Source: Sugiyamaella lignohabitans (lineage: Eukaryota > Ascomycota > Dipodascomycetes > Dipodascales > Trichomonascaceae). From it: a stretch of DNA of 64,000 bases. Positions 47,085-60,013 of the stretch are shown here, piece after piece; the stretch's first letter is position 1, and each line of letters starts with the position of its first letter. The notes under the pieces were generated by a model. That model saw nothing but the letters and a program-made list of their open reading frames with translations, ran no database searches and was not told where the DNA came from. The stretch is taken from NCBI RefSeq assembly GCF_001640025.1, contig NC_031674.1:1240001-1304000 (forward strand), in the 5' to 3' direction. The position numbers and the translations under genes are program-made.

Positions 47085-47753
47085 TTATTTTCCCAGCGCT
47101 CTTTTGGCGTTTCGTTCCTGTTGAAGCTGGTTCTTCTTGACCAACTTCTTTCTGTCTTGTCTATTCAGGGTTCTGGGATCAATAAGTTCGTCACCAGGCT
47201 TAGCCCCCTTTTTGTTATCATCGACCTCAACCAACCACTGGTTGTCAAGTTGCTTGTTCTTTCCGCCGTAACCCCATTTGGGCACCCACTCGCCAGTAGC
47301 CTCGTCGTAAACCAGTTTGCCATCCTTGGCCTTCTTTTGAATACCCTTTTTAGCAGCAAACAACTCCCATTTGGTAGGAGGCTTGGGCTTGGGTAAAGGC
47401 TTTTCACGGGGAAGCTCTGTAGATGGCTCTGGGAGGGAAAATAGGACTACCGTGCTGTCTTGCTTGGAGGAGCTGTTGTTGGAGTCGGTGGTGGTCTTCA
47501 CTGGCAACTGGAGAAGTTGGTTGATCAGGAGTTGAACATTATCTCTGGCCACAGCCTGGAGATGGGCATCCTTCTCCTTCTCGTCCGACAAAAGCGTCGA
47601 ATCAAGTGGGTTTGTGTCAAAAACAGTCAGATTACCAAAATCATAGGTATTGGGAATAGGCTTTTCAACCAAAGCGGATCTAATTTTGTTAGTCACCGTT
47701 TTCTGCTACCGTCACCAGTAAAATTCTACTCACTTTAACTCGTCTTTAGACAT
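47085..47753 (-). CDS. RRS1: Ribosome biogenesis protein Rrs1 (2 exons)
   Basis: Exons 47753-47734 and 47679-47085 give 204 aa. Exon 1 encodes only MSKDELK; the intron (47733-47680) is GTGAGT...CTAAC..TTAG and frame is kept. The large frame alone lacks an ATG at its 5' end. Conserved blocks VEKPIPNTYDFGNL, DNVQLLINQLLQLP, PREKPLPKPKPPTKWE and EWVPKWGYGGKNKQLD are diagnostic. Rrs1 works with Rpf2 in the nucleolus to load the 5S RNP (5S rRNA, uL5, uL18) on pre-60S particles. Basic C-terminus. Confidence 0.94.
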
Positions 47754-48151
47754 TCTGGCTATAATTTAGTTATTGAGTTAAGACACAGCAAAATACTCAG
47801 ATTTGATTTTTCAGTGCACATCCAATTTTTTTTCTATCAGTACACAGCCGTGCATAAAAGATAACCGTCATGTGACCTTATCTCTGCATCTTCGTCCCAT
47901 TCTCGAAACCCACAATCCCTTCACGGTCCCATAAAACTGGTGCGAAGCAGGAGCTACGGGGTCTGGGGCGGAGCCCCAGCCGCCGGAGGCAAAAGCGGCC
48001 ACTTCATTCAGTTGCAATGAGATCTGTAGAGTGGAGTTTAAATTAAATAACCGTTTATTGTAAAGTAGAGATACGGGACTGAAAATATATAGACATGGTC
48101 CTATAGATATGATATATAAGTGCTGATTGCAATTTGTAGATTGGTATTAAC
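47754..48151. other. Intergenic between RRS1 and the SNQ2-like gene
   Basis: RRS1 promoter side plus one hairpin arm at 47937. No gene is supported. Confidence 0.5.
47937..47991 (-). repeat. GC hairpin element, single reverse arm
   Basis: Diverged H2 (CTGGTGC-GAA-GCAGGAG), GCTACGGGGTC, H1 (loop GGA) and CCGCCGGAGGCA. CGGTCCC lies about 10 bp upstream, as in intact linkers. Confidence 0.9.
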
Positions 48152-51100
48152 TTACTCAGCAGTTCCAGGGACCATCGAGGGAGATCTGACTCTTCCAAAG
48201 ACAGCGTCTTCGTCGCCTTCTTTGGGAGCATAGATGTCTCGGACAGGCTCCTCGACAGGCTTCTTCTTCTTGAAGATAGAGAAGAGCTTGGGGGTTTGCC
48301 ATTGCTTTACTCTGAAAAGATAGTAGAACAAAAGCATGGCACAGACATTGAAGATGATATAAGCACAAATGAAACCAACATTTCTCCACCTTTGATCGTA
48401 GTTGACACCAATGGTAGCAAGATATTCGTCTCCCACAGAATATTTACAGTATTGACAGTTGGATGTAGCATCTGGGTTGTTGAGGTATCCACTGACATTT
48501 CTGACAAAAGCTCCCGCAAAAGACTCACAGGTCATTCCACTTGGTGGTTGGAACACACTGAACTCCTCGGGTTGACACACCACCTTCTGATCATGCATGA
48601 TTACACCAAGGTAGGCTTGGATGAAATAAGTGAATGGAGACAATCTGAAAACGAAGACCCAGAAGTAAGGCGAGAGTTGAAGTGGTTGAAGAACGCCACA
48701 GAATGCGATCAAGAAACTGAACAACAGAGATGCAATTGCAGCAGCAGAGGCAGCGTTGGGTGAGAAGTAACTAATCCATAATGCAAAACCGACATAGTAA
48801 AACTGGAACAAAATACAGTAAACAAAGTAGAAGAAACCTGCGACATGAGGTTCAGTACTGTATCGCACCGGGAAATAGAAACAGCAGTAAAGGAGAGTCG
48901 AAAAGACAATATGGTATGGCAACTCGGAGATATACTGAGCCAATAACAGACAACTCCAGTGGAAAGTGTTGGATGATGATTCACGCACTTCATAAAGTTC
49001 TCTAGTTTGCTCAGCATTAGACAAGATCTGATTCGTCAATGGAGCAGACAAAACCTGGATCAAGAAAACACCGAACATGGCATTCTGCATACCAGCAAGA
49101 GAAAATGGATTACCAACATTCCAGAATGTGAAACCAATGAACAGACCTGCCACAACCATAAGCATGAACTTAGCCATGAGATAAGTAGGTGATCTCCAGT
49201 ATTGAATCATGGTACGTTGGGTGACATATTTAAACTGGGTCCAGTAGCTAGCAGCGAACTTTTGGGTTAATACCTTGGCAGGGACATCACTATGAGGAAC
49301 AGGCTGAGCAGCAAGCTCCGCCTGAAGTTTAGTGATCTCGGCAGTGGTATCGTGACACTCAGGAGACTTGCTCCAGATATCACCCCAGTCAGCAGTTACA
49401 GAGGCTGTAGCACCCGCTCCAATAGCCTCCAAGATATACTCGGCAGGATTCTCTTCACGGCCACACTTTCTAGCACCATTTCTTTCAAAATAACTAGTCA
49501 GAACACTCGAGTTGTTACCGATATCACCAAAGTAAACGGTTCTGCCACCCTTCTTTAACAACAATAAACGATCGAATTGCTCGAAAAGCGTAGCAGATGG
49601 CTGATGGATAGTACACAGGATAGATTGTCCGGCGTTTGCCAGAGACCTCAAGAATTGAACAATGGCCCACGAAGATTGAGAGTCCAAACCGGAAGTTGGT
49701 TCATCTAAGAAAAGCAACAATGAAGGCTTGGCAACCAATTCGACACCGATAGACAGTTTCTTACGTTGCTCGACGTTCAAACCACGACCACTTGATCCAA
49801 CAAGGGCCTCAGCATAGTCTGACATTCCCAGTAACCTGATGATTTGTTCAACATACTCCAGCTTCTCTCGATCAGGGGTGGTCGCAGGCTGTCTCAAGCG
49901 AGCAGCAAACTGTAACGATTCTCTAACCGATGCCTCGGCAAGATGCAAATCTTGCTGTTGAACATAGCCTGTGCGTCTTTGGAACGAGTTGTCCAAAGGC
50001 TTACCGTTGACCAACATATCACCAGTGATAACACCGAAATGGATTCTTTGCGAAAGAACGTTCAACAATGTAGTCTTACCAGCACCAGACTCACCCATAA
50101 GTGCAGTCAAAGTACCTGGCTTTACATATCCTTGGACATCATCCAGCAATTTACGGGTACCACCATCTAATGGAATGGTATAATCAACGTGCTGCCAACT
50201 GAAGACCTCTCTAGAAGTAGTCTCCAGGGAAAGGTCATCACCACTAGAGGCTTCTTTTTCAGCTTGTGCATTTTCTTTTAGGTTCTCGGGGGATGGCATA
50301 TGACCCCTCTTAAAGAGCAAGACATCACCACCACCGGACACAGGTCGGACGACTTCACTAGCAACACAGTTAATAGCAAGGAAAAAGATCCAGAAACCAA
50401 TAAGAATACCAAAATTTCTCCAAACATGATCCCATTTATACTCGAAAGAAGCATACAAGTAATCGTTACCATCTACAAAACTTTGACCAGGTCTGGAACC
50501 AGTAAATGCACAAACTTGGTTAGCAATTGTAACATTTTCATAACCTGGGCCACTAGGCACCAGCAGATCACACGACATCTTCAAACCATGGAATTCATTA
50601 GCCATCATGGCCTCAAAACCATAAGCCAAAGGATCCAACCAGTTAATCCATCTGAACCAAGGGTGCATTGTACGAGTCGAAATCATATAACCAGTATAGA
50701 CAGAAAGCACTAAGACAAACACACCAGCAATGGAATTAGCAGAGGATGCAGATTTGGTTAAAGTGGAAATCATCTGGAACAAAGCAGAGATCGAAAGACA
50801 ACTTATAATAATAATCAGCAAAAACAAGAAGAACTGACCAGCTGCTACTTGCAAGCCAACCATGAAATACAATATAATACTGAATATGACATAGGTTATA
50901 ATTTTAACTGGCAAGTCTGACAAAATAGTTTGTAAGGCTTCGCCAGAAGCATGGTAAAAAGAATAACCTTTCTGCTTCAAAAGAATAGGACGGTTTTGGA
51001 ACGAGTTTGAGATTTCAGCAAGAGCACTAAGTGAATTGTAAAGAAGAGCAAAGAAAATAGCACCACCTCGAGAGAAAGCACCAGAAGTTGCACTAGGGAT

Positions 51101-52681
51101 GTTGTAGAAAAGAGAACCGATAATTAATGATTGGATGATGGCAGCACTCACATTGATAATTGTATATGCCTTGTCACCCTTGACTCTCTGGACACCTCTG
51201 GTAATGAGCAGCTTTAGCTGGGATCGGTAAGTAAGGATATATCTTGATCTCTTTGGCTGTCTCTTTTCTTTAAATTGGTGGTTAATAATATTTCTTACTC
51301 TCTCTAGAGTTTGGCCGGAATCGCTCTTTTCTTCATATTCGGCGATTTGCTGCACTAATCTTGCATGTTCAGGAGAATTTTTCCAGTACTGTTCAAACTC
51401 TTCTGCAGTGTTAGGAACTTTGGTCTCAAATCCAGCACGAGGAGTTCTCCCCTTGGGATCAGTAACTGAAGTCAAAAACTCCGGGGTAGTTTGACGAGGT
51501 GGGCAGTCCCAACCTTGTCTGATGAAAAAGTCCTTGGCCTCCTCAGCAGGTCCAAAGTAGATTTGACGACCACTGTACAAGACGGTAACCTTGTCGTACA
51601 ATTTATAGATGTTTTCACCGGCCTGGTAAATGGCAACCACAGCAATGCTCTGGAGATAATTAGTCGAAGCACGAATGGCATGGTTGTACTCCAAGGCAGT
51701 AGATGCATCCAAACCTCTGGTAGCATTGTCCCAGCAATAGACGGTTCCTCTAGCAGCTAGGGCCTCAGCGATAGACACACGCTTTCTCTCACCACCAGAA
51801 ACACCTCGCACAAAGTCGTTACCAACTTTGGTCTTAAAAGTATGACGCAGACCAAACACAGTTCCAAGAGTTTCCAGCATCAAGTTTTGATATTCCTTTC
51901 TTGACACATCTTGCAAACGATGACTGGGGGTGCAACAAGCAATAGCGAATCGCAAAGTCTGCTCAACAGTCAAATGTGGGAAATGTACATCCACTATTTA
52001 AAGCGTTAGTTCAACATTCGCATCTAGCATCGATCAACAACCACTGTGAACCAACAACTTACATTCTGGGTTATATAGTACCTGACTCTTGAAATATTTC
52101 AACATATCGGACTGAGATACTCCGTCGTAGTTAATGTTGCCTTGAATACCCTTAAACTGATCAATTTCCCCTGCAATTGTACGCAACAAGGTAGTACAAC
52201 CAGATCCAGGACGACCGAGGACTAACAACATCTCACCAGGAATAATTAAACCATCAATGTCTTGAATAAGATTTCTCAAAGGAGGACTGCGCAATTTTTT
52301 GAGCGCCAATGGTAAAGCAACAATTGAACGAATAAGTTCATAGACAGTAGGAGCATAAGAAGCACCAGCATCAACACCAATGGTGGTGAGATTTCGAAAA
52401 GCTACTCCAGTAGTATTAAGATCTAGACCCTCATTATCCATACGACGAACAAGAGTCTTCAACAGAGCACGAAGATTGAAATCCTCAGGGTTGATCTCAA
52501 GTTTACCATCTTTCAAGGTCCGAGTCGAAAGCACTCTGGTGAGAGCTTCAAGATGACTAGTTCCTTCAGGGGTACTCATTACCCGAGACATACTGTGGAC
52601 GAGAGCTTCATCTGGGTTATAGGCCTCAACGTCATAACCCTCTCCCAAAGGAGAAGGGTCTTCACGGGCATCTTCACTCAT
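48152..52681 (-). CDS. SNQ2: PDR-type ABC multidrug transporter, Snq2-like (2 exons)
   Basis: Exons 52681-52063 and 51993-48152 give 1486 aa, the usual PDR length. The intron (52062-51994) is GTAAGT...CTAAC..ATAG. Order is NBD1-TMD1-NBD2-TMD2. NBD1 has GRPGSGCTT (Cys replacing the Walker A Lys, as in all PDR proteins), VSGGERKRVSIAEAL and NATRGLDAST. NBD2 has canonical GESGAGKTT, a degenerate signature LNVEQRKKLSIG and LFLDEPTSGLDSQSS. Each TMD has about six segments. PDR pumps export hydrophobic drugs and lipids at the plasma membrane. The N-terminal FNLRALLKTLVRR and VAFRNLTTIGV point to the Snq2 branch. The start is ATG 52681; the frame upstream has no other ATG. Confidence 0.88.
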
Positions 52682-54390
52682 GGCCGTTAGTAGTTCAACT
52701 GCTGTACCAATAACAACAACTACTACAATCAATTATCAATAATTGACAACTACAAAAACAATCCAATCTTGCAATCGAACATTTTTTTTGAAGTCCTTCG
52801 TGATTCTATTTAAACAAAGGCTAAATCTTAACTATGGATTTATCGACTTCCCGGTTGGTCATAGTGCTGTGATGTGATGTTTACATGTACTGTTGTAGTT
52901 ATTTGAAAAAGCAATGAAGTTATGCTGCAACAACTGCTGCTACTGTTATGTCGAGACAGAATCAGCACCAGAACATTTAGCAGCAAATCACCAAAAAAAA
53001 TATATCTGAATCTCATTAATAATCTTAAAAGTTCACAGGCCCAAACGGTCAGTATATTATTAACAATAACCGAATATAGAATCCGGATAAACGAAACTCA
53101 GTAGAAGACCCCCCTGGTGACATGAAGTCGGTAGACCTATTTATTTGCGACTGCAGATGATGCATAAATGGCATGCGGAATGTGCGATCAGGGCCTAAAT
53201 CGGTAGCTCATCGATAAACGTCTTGGGTAAGGTCAGGCGCATAATGGGCAATCTTGGCGTTAGTTTTCAAAGCATCGATCTGAGGACCCTGATTGCTGAT
53301 GATTATTATGCCATTATTCGGACAAGGCCTCGGGGAAATTGGCCCAAACAGCCCTGCAAATATGACATGCCGTTTTGACCTTTTTCCGCATCCAACTGAA
53401 ACGGGTGTTCGACACCATTAAAGGTGCAGTAAATGCACACACTAGAGGGTCCACAATCGGTGTGCCGAGAGGGCGAAATTGTGATAAGCTTTTGATGGGA
53501 TACAGTCTAGAACATGAAAGGGGCTGTGTGATGTTGTTGAGATGCAGGATCTGGGCATCACGCAGGTGCGGACAGATTCTAACCAAAATAAAAATGTTCA
53601 TTGGAACTTTTGACATTTCGCGGATTTTTCAAGTTCCCGGTCTGTGAATACATACACGGACGTGATCCATGTGTAAATAATAAATAAACAATGAAAACAC
53701 TATCTGATACAACCTTCGAGGCCGCTAGCCAGCACCATCTCATCCTGCCCACCATTTACTAATGAACTATCGGTATTTGGCAGCTTTTTTTTAGCCAGTA
53801 ATTGATAATGTTGACACCCCCGCCCGGCTCGAAAAAGATGACAGTTTTTCCGTTTTCTCGGAACGGGGTGTTAATCAGACTCCGGGGTAGCTTTGAGAGG
53901 TGTGCAGATGGGATTTCCAAGTGCCGTTTGAATTATCGTCATTGCGCAAACGAGATAAGAGATGTGTATCTCGCTGCATTTGTCAACGGTGACGTCGTCG
54001 TCCTCTTCCGGCCCGAGCCTCACTCCGAAGCATATCCGGTCCGCACGCAGTGCAAAAATCTGGATCTGTCAACGGGATCAACAGGGTTTTCCGGTCCTCG
54101 ACACTGGTTCCGCACGGCCCTGTGCCTCCGGCGGCTGGGGCTCCGCCCCAGACCCTGGTTGCTCCTCTCGCTGCGCTCGAGTCGTCACGGGAGCGGCCAG
54201 ATCCGTCGTATTCTCCTGCGAAGCAGGAGCTACGGGGTCTGGGGCAGAGCCCCAGCCGCCGGAGGCACGCCCAGGACCCTAAGAGTACCAACAACAATAA
54301 ATAAATTAAAAATTACGAGTAAGAAATTGGTGACGTTGTGACATTATATACTAATCGTAGATTCATTAGGTGGTGTGTGTGGGCACTGGT
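52682..54390. other. Intergenic between the SNQ2-like and RhoGAP genes
   Basis: About 1.7 kb. Frames at 53314 (minus) and 53375 (plus) overlap head-on with no recognisable features. One hairpin pair at 54123. No clear PDRE (TCCGYGGA) seen near the SNQ2-like start. Confidence 0.5.
54123..54267. repeat. GC hairpin element, complete pair
   Basis: Forward CTCGAGTCG-type arm (loop TGC), linker with GATCCG, reverse arm with CTCCTGC-GAA-GCAGGAG. Inner segments are not complementary (GGTTG versus GCTAC). Begins about 125 bp beyond the RhoGAP stop. Confidence 0.94.
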
Positions 54391-55758
54391 TCATGTCTGC
54401 ACCCTGGGTCGAAGGAAACTGGGATCGAAGAAGTCGAACGAGGTCGCGCGCGAACGGATGACCGATCTCCGTTTGTTTCTACGTTGCGCGAAGGTGAACT
54501 CGTCGGTGATTTTCTCAACACGGATAATTCGCGTCTCTCTGGGCACTATTGGTACCGCTAGAGGGGGTGGTGCGAGGGCTTCGTCATCTGGAGATGGGAT
54601 GGCTGGTGCGGGGATGTCGGCGTAGGTCAGATCGCCTCTGGTAATGAGCTCGGTGAGCAATCGTTTATGCATTCGCAGAGTGGCAGAAAAAATCACTACA
54701 AGATTTGGAGTGGACATCCGGTTGGTATCGCTGTTGGCAGCGACTTTGGCCAAATGTCTAATAAGAGCGTGGAGAAGCGCAAAATGCGACACTCGAAGCT
54801 GCATCAGCTCGTTCCTGACAAATGAAAGCAAGTCTACATCGCTTGTCTCGGTTGTTTCTGGCAACTGAGATGGTAGCTGTGTCTGTAGTTGTGACGGTAG
54901 CTGCGATGGTAGGTGTATTGGTAATGACACTTTTCTGAGAGATTCGGGTGTAGCTGGCTGTGAGTCTACTGAAGACGAGCACAGCTCGGGCACATCACCA
55001 AGGTCGGGTGTGGCAGGAGCTGAGATGATACTGGTTGAAACTGAAGACATGGTGGTATTACGGGATAAAGAGGTATGAGGGGTGAACTCTCCGGGCAGAG
55101 GGAGATTCGTAGTTGACCAGTCGTAACCCTCGGGAACGTACCGCAGCTCCTGGTGAGGTCCCCAGACATTGAAAATGTCGGCTGGTAGTTCCCGCAGAAA
55201 CAACTTGAGTGTTGATGTGACAGTGTAGATGTCGAACTCATTTGGATCTATGTCGAAAGTGGGGCCTTCCTTGGTGATTTTGGCCTTAAGTCGTCGCATA
55301 GCTGCTGTGCTCCCGCTAATTCTGTAAATTCCTTCTTCATTAAGACCATGGTTAGTGATGTGCTCGATTAGTTTGAGGACAATTGCCGGGACATGGGGTT
55401 GAAGCTCTGCCAAGCACAGGCTAGCATCGAAAGACACTGCTGGGAACTCCGAGTTCAACTTGACTGCATCGTCCAAGGGAACCGAAAAGACGGGGTATTT
55501 GGCATCTGGGTCGTTTTTAGATGACGACAGACATGTACATGGCAATGAATTACTTTTACTCTTCAGTCTGAATGTGTAATTGCTTGATGTTGAAACGGTA
55601 GTAGAAGAGTTGATTGTCTCTGTGTCAAGATCAATTGTGGAGAACGATTGTCTTGGTGACACTAATGGCTGATAGTCTAGGTCTGTGATCATCTCTGGAC
55701 GACGCCCTTTCTTGAAATACTTTCCCTGAAGGATATTTCTGATTCCTTGGATATGCAT
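54391..55758 (-). CDS. RhoGAP-domain protein
   Basis: A 455-aa protein from ATG 55758 (MHIQGIRNILQGKYF). The open frame runs about 30 codons further to a GTG that sits in a GTGAGT, so an extra upstream exon cannot be excluded. The RhoGAP domain starts near residue 90 with FSVPLDDAVKLN. The arginine finger is Arg146 in EEGIYRISGS, and DVDLLSFVRNEL, FALLHALIRHLAKVA and NRMSTPNLVVIFSATL follow. It would stimulate GTP hydrolysis by a Rho or Cdc42 GTPase. The domain is split by a Ser/Thr/Pro-rich insert of roughly 100 residues (about 210-310). No LIM, BAR or PH domain is visible, so the target is unknown. Confidence 0.82.
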   Translation of the reverse strand: MHIQGIRNILQGKYFKKGRRPEMITDLDYQPLVSPRQSFSTIDLDTETINSSTTVSTSSNYTFRLKSKSNSLPCTCLSSSKNDPDAKYPVFSVPLDDAVKLNSEFPAVSFDASLCLAELQPHVPAIVLKLIEHITNHGLNEEGIYRISGSTAAMRRLKAKITKEGPTFDIDPNEFDIYTVTSTLKLFLRELPADIFNVWGPHQELRYVPEGYDWSTTNLPLPGEFTPHTSLSRNTTMSSVSTSIISAPATPDLGDVPELCSSSVDSQPATPESLRKVSLPIHLPSQLPSQLQTQLPSQLPETTETSDVDLLSFVRNELMQLRVSHFALLHALIRHLAKVAANSDTNRMSTPNLVVIFSATLRMHKRLLTELITRGDLTYADIPAPAIPSPDDEALAPPPLAVPIVPRETRIIRVEKITDEFTFAQRRNKRRSVIRSRATSFDFFDPSFLRPRVQT

Positions 55759-58267
55759 CTTGAGAAGCTTGGAATGTATTGGATGTTGGTTGGCGACGCT
55801 GCACGTATCCAAGGCGGTAAAGATAATGGAAATTCTAGGGGCACTCACTGCACAGAATCCAAAATGTAAAATGTGAAGGTCAACTTCAAACAGATACTAG
55901 GGAGTGTACTGGATCAAAGGAAATCAAAAAAAAAAAAGCCAATGATTACCAGATGTATTCTATTAGATGGGAGGAGCCACAAAGTGCGTATGTGAGTAAC
56001 AGAACCACGGTAACAATTTGGATATTAATATAAACACAACAAGTATCACCAGCCAAGTCGTATATATACTTATTTTGTGTACAGATACGTATCGAAAAAT
56101 ACTAGTGTCAGCTCGATCCGTGTGATATGTGGTGAACGAGTGGTAGCTTGCAGATAGGGTGCTCCGTTACCAGTTGACTGGAAATAATATGTTGCAAAAT
56201 GAATGAATCAATCACAGCTTGAAAAGGCTGATACCCCAAAGCGGAAGGAGAGAAGAATTTGCAAAGCCAAAGTCAAAGCCAAAGCTTGAGCTGTGAAGTT
56301 TAAAAATACCAAAAATATAAACAGCCCAAAACCAACTGACGCGTGTTATGGTAGGGAAAGAAAGTATTTTCAAAAACCGTTCGAGCTTGAAATATTCCTG
56401 TAATTAAACTGATGCCTCAATCGGGTCATTCACTACTATTAGGAATGTAGTAAAACAAACTGGAAATATTAGTTGCGATGCGGCAAATAGGTATAATAAA
56501 ACTATGAACTTCAGCAGACACCAGTTTATATATAACCGCGAACCTTCGTGGTCAATATATATTGATAAGAAACTCGAGCATTCAGTAGCTTAAAAGCACA
56601 GGCTCCATGCTGTACAGCCCTCATTACATTGACCGTTTACCCCTGTCCAGGTGATTGCATGGTCCAAACTCTAATAAAGTTTTTACCCCTTAAAGCAGTC
56701 GATCAAAGATCTGATGTTGATATTTTTACGTATCGAGAATACATTTATAGCGCCGTTGAAGATGCACCCCTGAAATTATGCATATCTGTTTATATATGTT
56801 GTCATTCTACACTGGTACAAGTCTACCAGTTAAATTGGAACTAGTCTCATTTGATACCTAAACTCCAGCTATCAAAATTGGAGCTCATGGCGACCAGTTG
56901 GATTTGAAAATAATACGTTTTGTCAGTCTCCAAAGTCGAGACCTTGCATCCTTAAGGTATTTTTCGATGTGCATGGAATGCTTTGAGAATATGTAGAAAC
57001 GGGTGCACGGTGATGTATGAAGTCGTCAGTGAGAAGCAGGGTCGCGGAAATTCAAGCAGCTTTTCCATAGAATTATTGCAGAACCGGTGCAGTAAAACCA
57101 CATAGCCAGTAATGTGTTTCGCTAATTTAGGTAAAGCAGGGCAATTAATAAAGTTATCCCTCCGTATTACACACACATATACCGCATGCAAGCTAGCCTA
57201 TACTGAGCGGCTGCAAGTTTGTTTCATGATTAATAAAGTTTGGAGTTTGGCCACGGACTGGGCTGTCTGCGGCCGGTAATTAGCAGCTACTTCGACTTGG
57301 TTCAAGTGTCTGTCCATGACCGGCCAGCAACTGGCAAATTTTGGTAGGCCAACACCCAGTCAAAGGCGTTTCCAGCCGCCTTGTCACCGCTTATGAGAAA
57401 CAAATCTAGCTTTTAGCGGAAATGGCAGTCGGTTCATCACTAGTCATTAGTCCAATTATTTGTGGAGGTCAGCCCAGTTGCGCTTTAGAGAGGCATGACA
57501 CCCAGCTACAGGTCATGATTGACAGTGTGGTTGTAATAAATTGTATTGCCCATGATATTTATGGCGTTTCAGGTTTTTTAACAAGCGCCAACAAGGACCG
57601 TTGCTCGGGAATATGAATGCCCGTCGTACACCTAAAACCTGGGGGAGATGAATGATTGCCATATTAGACTGATAAAGATAATACCGAGGACCACGTTCTA
57701 TTGTGTGAGGAAATTTAACATTTACAAAAAACGTTGCCATCCAACCCAGTGCCAATATCTGCCGCATTCGTACCTGCAGATATATTGCCATGCAGGCCAC
57801 CACTATATAGCAAAAAAGTTCAATTAACTCTCACACACTGCTTAATTATAATTAACTACACAGATTGTCAGGGGTTCTGGGTATGTTGCAACCGTATTTC
57901 GGACTCAATCAGCGTCTTGTCAGTTTCATGATTGCAGTATGGCAAATCATACTAATCTCACATATTCTGGACACTAATGTGTGTCTATGAACACCTATTT
58001 GACGCCTTCTGCCTCTGATACATTAAGTTTTGTATATCCGGGCCTTCTCCCTCTCTGCGTATCTATACACTGAACAAGTATCATAAACAAATCGTCTGGA
58101 TGACAAAACTAGGACCAGTGACATCTTCTGGTAGTTACCGTCTAACATCGCACTACGACTACTTCCTTTTGATCTCTTGCAAAAGGCTCATCTGCATTGC
58201 CCCTGTTTCAGTTCTGGACTCTCTTTGATCTAGTCTTATGTTCCTGCGTATTCGGGACCCCACTGAC

Positions 58268-58341
58268 TGCCTCCGGCGGCTGGGGCTCCGCCCCAGACCC
58301 CGTGGCTCCTCTCGCTACGCTCGAGTCGTTACGTCTCCGGT
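58268..58341 (+). repeat. GC hairpin element, forward arm truncated in the linker
   Basis: H1 (TCC loop), ACCCCGTGGCTCC, CTCGAGTCG-type H2 (loop TAC), then TTACGTCTCCGGTCC, matching the linker of intact pairs, after which similarity ends. Confidence 0.9.
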
Positions 58342-59610
58342 CCTTGCTAGCTGTTGTATGAGAAAGGGGGGTCCGGAATGGGAAGTGTTGGAGGGGTTAC
58401 CGAGGAGTTGTCGAAGAAAGAAACCAGTCACAATAATGCCGATCTTAGTACAATCCACAGAGCCGGATCATTATAATTACGGGTACCTGTGTTGTATAAA
58501 TCCGGAACGTACTCTCTGTTTATACTTGCCCAAGAAAGGTAAACGACAGGTGAAAGCAGATGTATCGATCATGCACTTGTACACAAGAGTCAACCTCAAA
58601 CCGTTAAATAAACTATTAGCAACCCGTGCTTATCATTCTCATAGAAGAATTTAATTTTTTAATGGTGGAGCCATCCATCCTTTTATTTCTATCTTTCAGT
58701 TAAAGAAATTTTTTGTTTTTGCTTCTATTCCTTGATTTATCACACGAGTGGGTGTCTGCTGTCCGTGCTTAAGATCTATCTCTTCAATCTTGCATTATGC
58801 CTGATAACGTACGATAGTGGTAGGGGTACAGCTGTCTTTCTTTGTAATTCCATAGTCGTCGAGCTCGAAATACATTTTATTTGTACGGGCGTACTGTGGA
58901 GTATGACGTGATATATTTCTATAAATACCACGTTATCTTGGTTTTAAATCAATATATGATGTTAGTCCTATCACAACTACTGCGGAAAATAGAGGCAGTT
59001 GCTGACATTGAAACCTAGGCAGGTAGATCCAGTTGTTTGGTGATTTATTCCCTTCCCATTTCTCTCTTCTGCTTTGCTTCGTTTGTTTTCATCATGAACC
59101 AATTCCTGTTAGTCGTTTACGTGCAAATTTGTGATTCTCAACATTGTCACTATCTTCTCTTTGACATACCGGAGGTAGTTTACATGCTTATCATATATCA
59201 TACATACTTCTCTAAATGTAAACTGTCATATATCGCTTAAATTAGTTTGGTGGGTCCTTGTCTCATTAGTCCTATATCAAAACAAACAACCCCTCAATTA
59301 ACTTTGCTTTCTCAACAATCTAACAATTTCATCTTGCCACTGACGATATGCTCGTCACTACATCTACTACACTGCTTCATAACCAGTCCCACTACAATGA
59401 TATCACCTAAACCTTAGTATGAAAGCATTTTTGCTCGCATAATTAAAATATTAGGATATACCAATAATAGATTTACAAACAGTTAAAACCCCCCACTCAG
59501 TAGCTATAAAACAAATATGCATATTACCAGCTTGCTGAAACTTTCCCTGATTCTAAGCACGCAGGGTGCACCCTGCCTGCTGTGACCCTGACAATTCCCA
59601 ACTAACTCAT

Positions 59611-59627
59611 CACGTGAATATCACGTG
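59611..59627. promoter_or_regulatory. Two CACGTG boxes one helical turn apart
   Basis: TCACGTGA at 59610-59617 and again at 59621-59628, about 11 bp apart, roughly 390 bp upstream of the TRA1 start and 265 bp upstream of its probable 5' UTR intron. Consistent with Cbf1-type bHLH binding; inferred. Confidence 0.5.
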
Positions 59628-59891
59628 AACATCGAATTCTCAGGTTGAAGGGACTCCCCTCGAAATTTCATCTTCACAGCGAGTAAGCGAAGACGAGCTT
59701 CAGCGTCAATACAGAACTGTCGGTAACTGCCTGGGACAACCCTTGTACTTATATTTGACTTAACCTGGGAACAGTGTCTTTTTTAGCGCGTGCTTTGGCG
59801 CGTTGTACAATACTTTGAACCGTCACAACAGACTATTGAATTTTTCTACATAACCGTTTCAGTTGTAGTGAGTGTTGGCCATAGGCTCTGT

Positions 59892-60006
59892 GTAAGTCGC
59901 ACACTCTGGGTTTGAAAGCTTTCTAGCCTGAGCAGGAACGGTATATAGGTGGAATCCTATGTTTTCTAAGGCAAATATACACTCGACAAAATACTAACAT
60001 AAACAG
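59892..60006 (+). other. TRA1: Probable 5' UTR intron of TRA1
   Basis: GTAAGT at 59892-59897, TACTAAC at 59993-59999 and CAG ending at 60006, 7 nt before the ATG. Branch and acceptor spacing match the coding introns. Confidence 0.55.
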
Positions 60007-60013
60007 ACTCAGG

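Larger units (their letters stand above)
55759..60013. other. Large AT-rich intergenic region before TRA1
   Basis: About 4.2 kb without a convincing gene on either strand. Short frames (for example 56629, 57422, 58238, 59037) lack recognisable features, and the one at 58238 reads through a hairpin arm. No tRNA or LTR recognised. It ends in the TRA1 promoter. Confidence 0.5.

Noticed and set aside
53802..54341. 179-codon plus-strand frame
   Set aside because: Its second half is the fixed translation of the hairpin pair at 54123 and the first half has no recognisable features.
55759..55848. N-terminal extension of the RhoGAP protein to a GTG at 55848
   Set aside because: GTG is not a normal nuclear start and here is part of a GTGAGT; no branch motif was found to support an exon joined at this point.
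58238..58654. 138-codon plus-strand frame
   Set aside because: It begins in a hairpin element (CLRRLGLRPRPRGSS) and the remainder shows no family resemblance.
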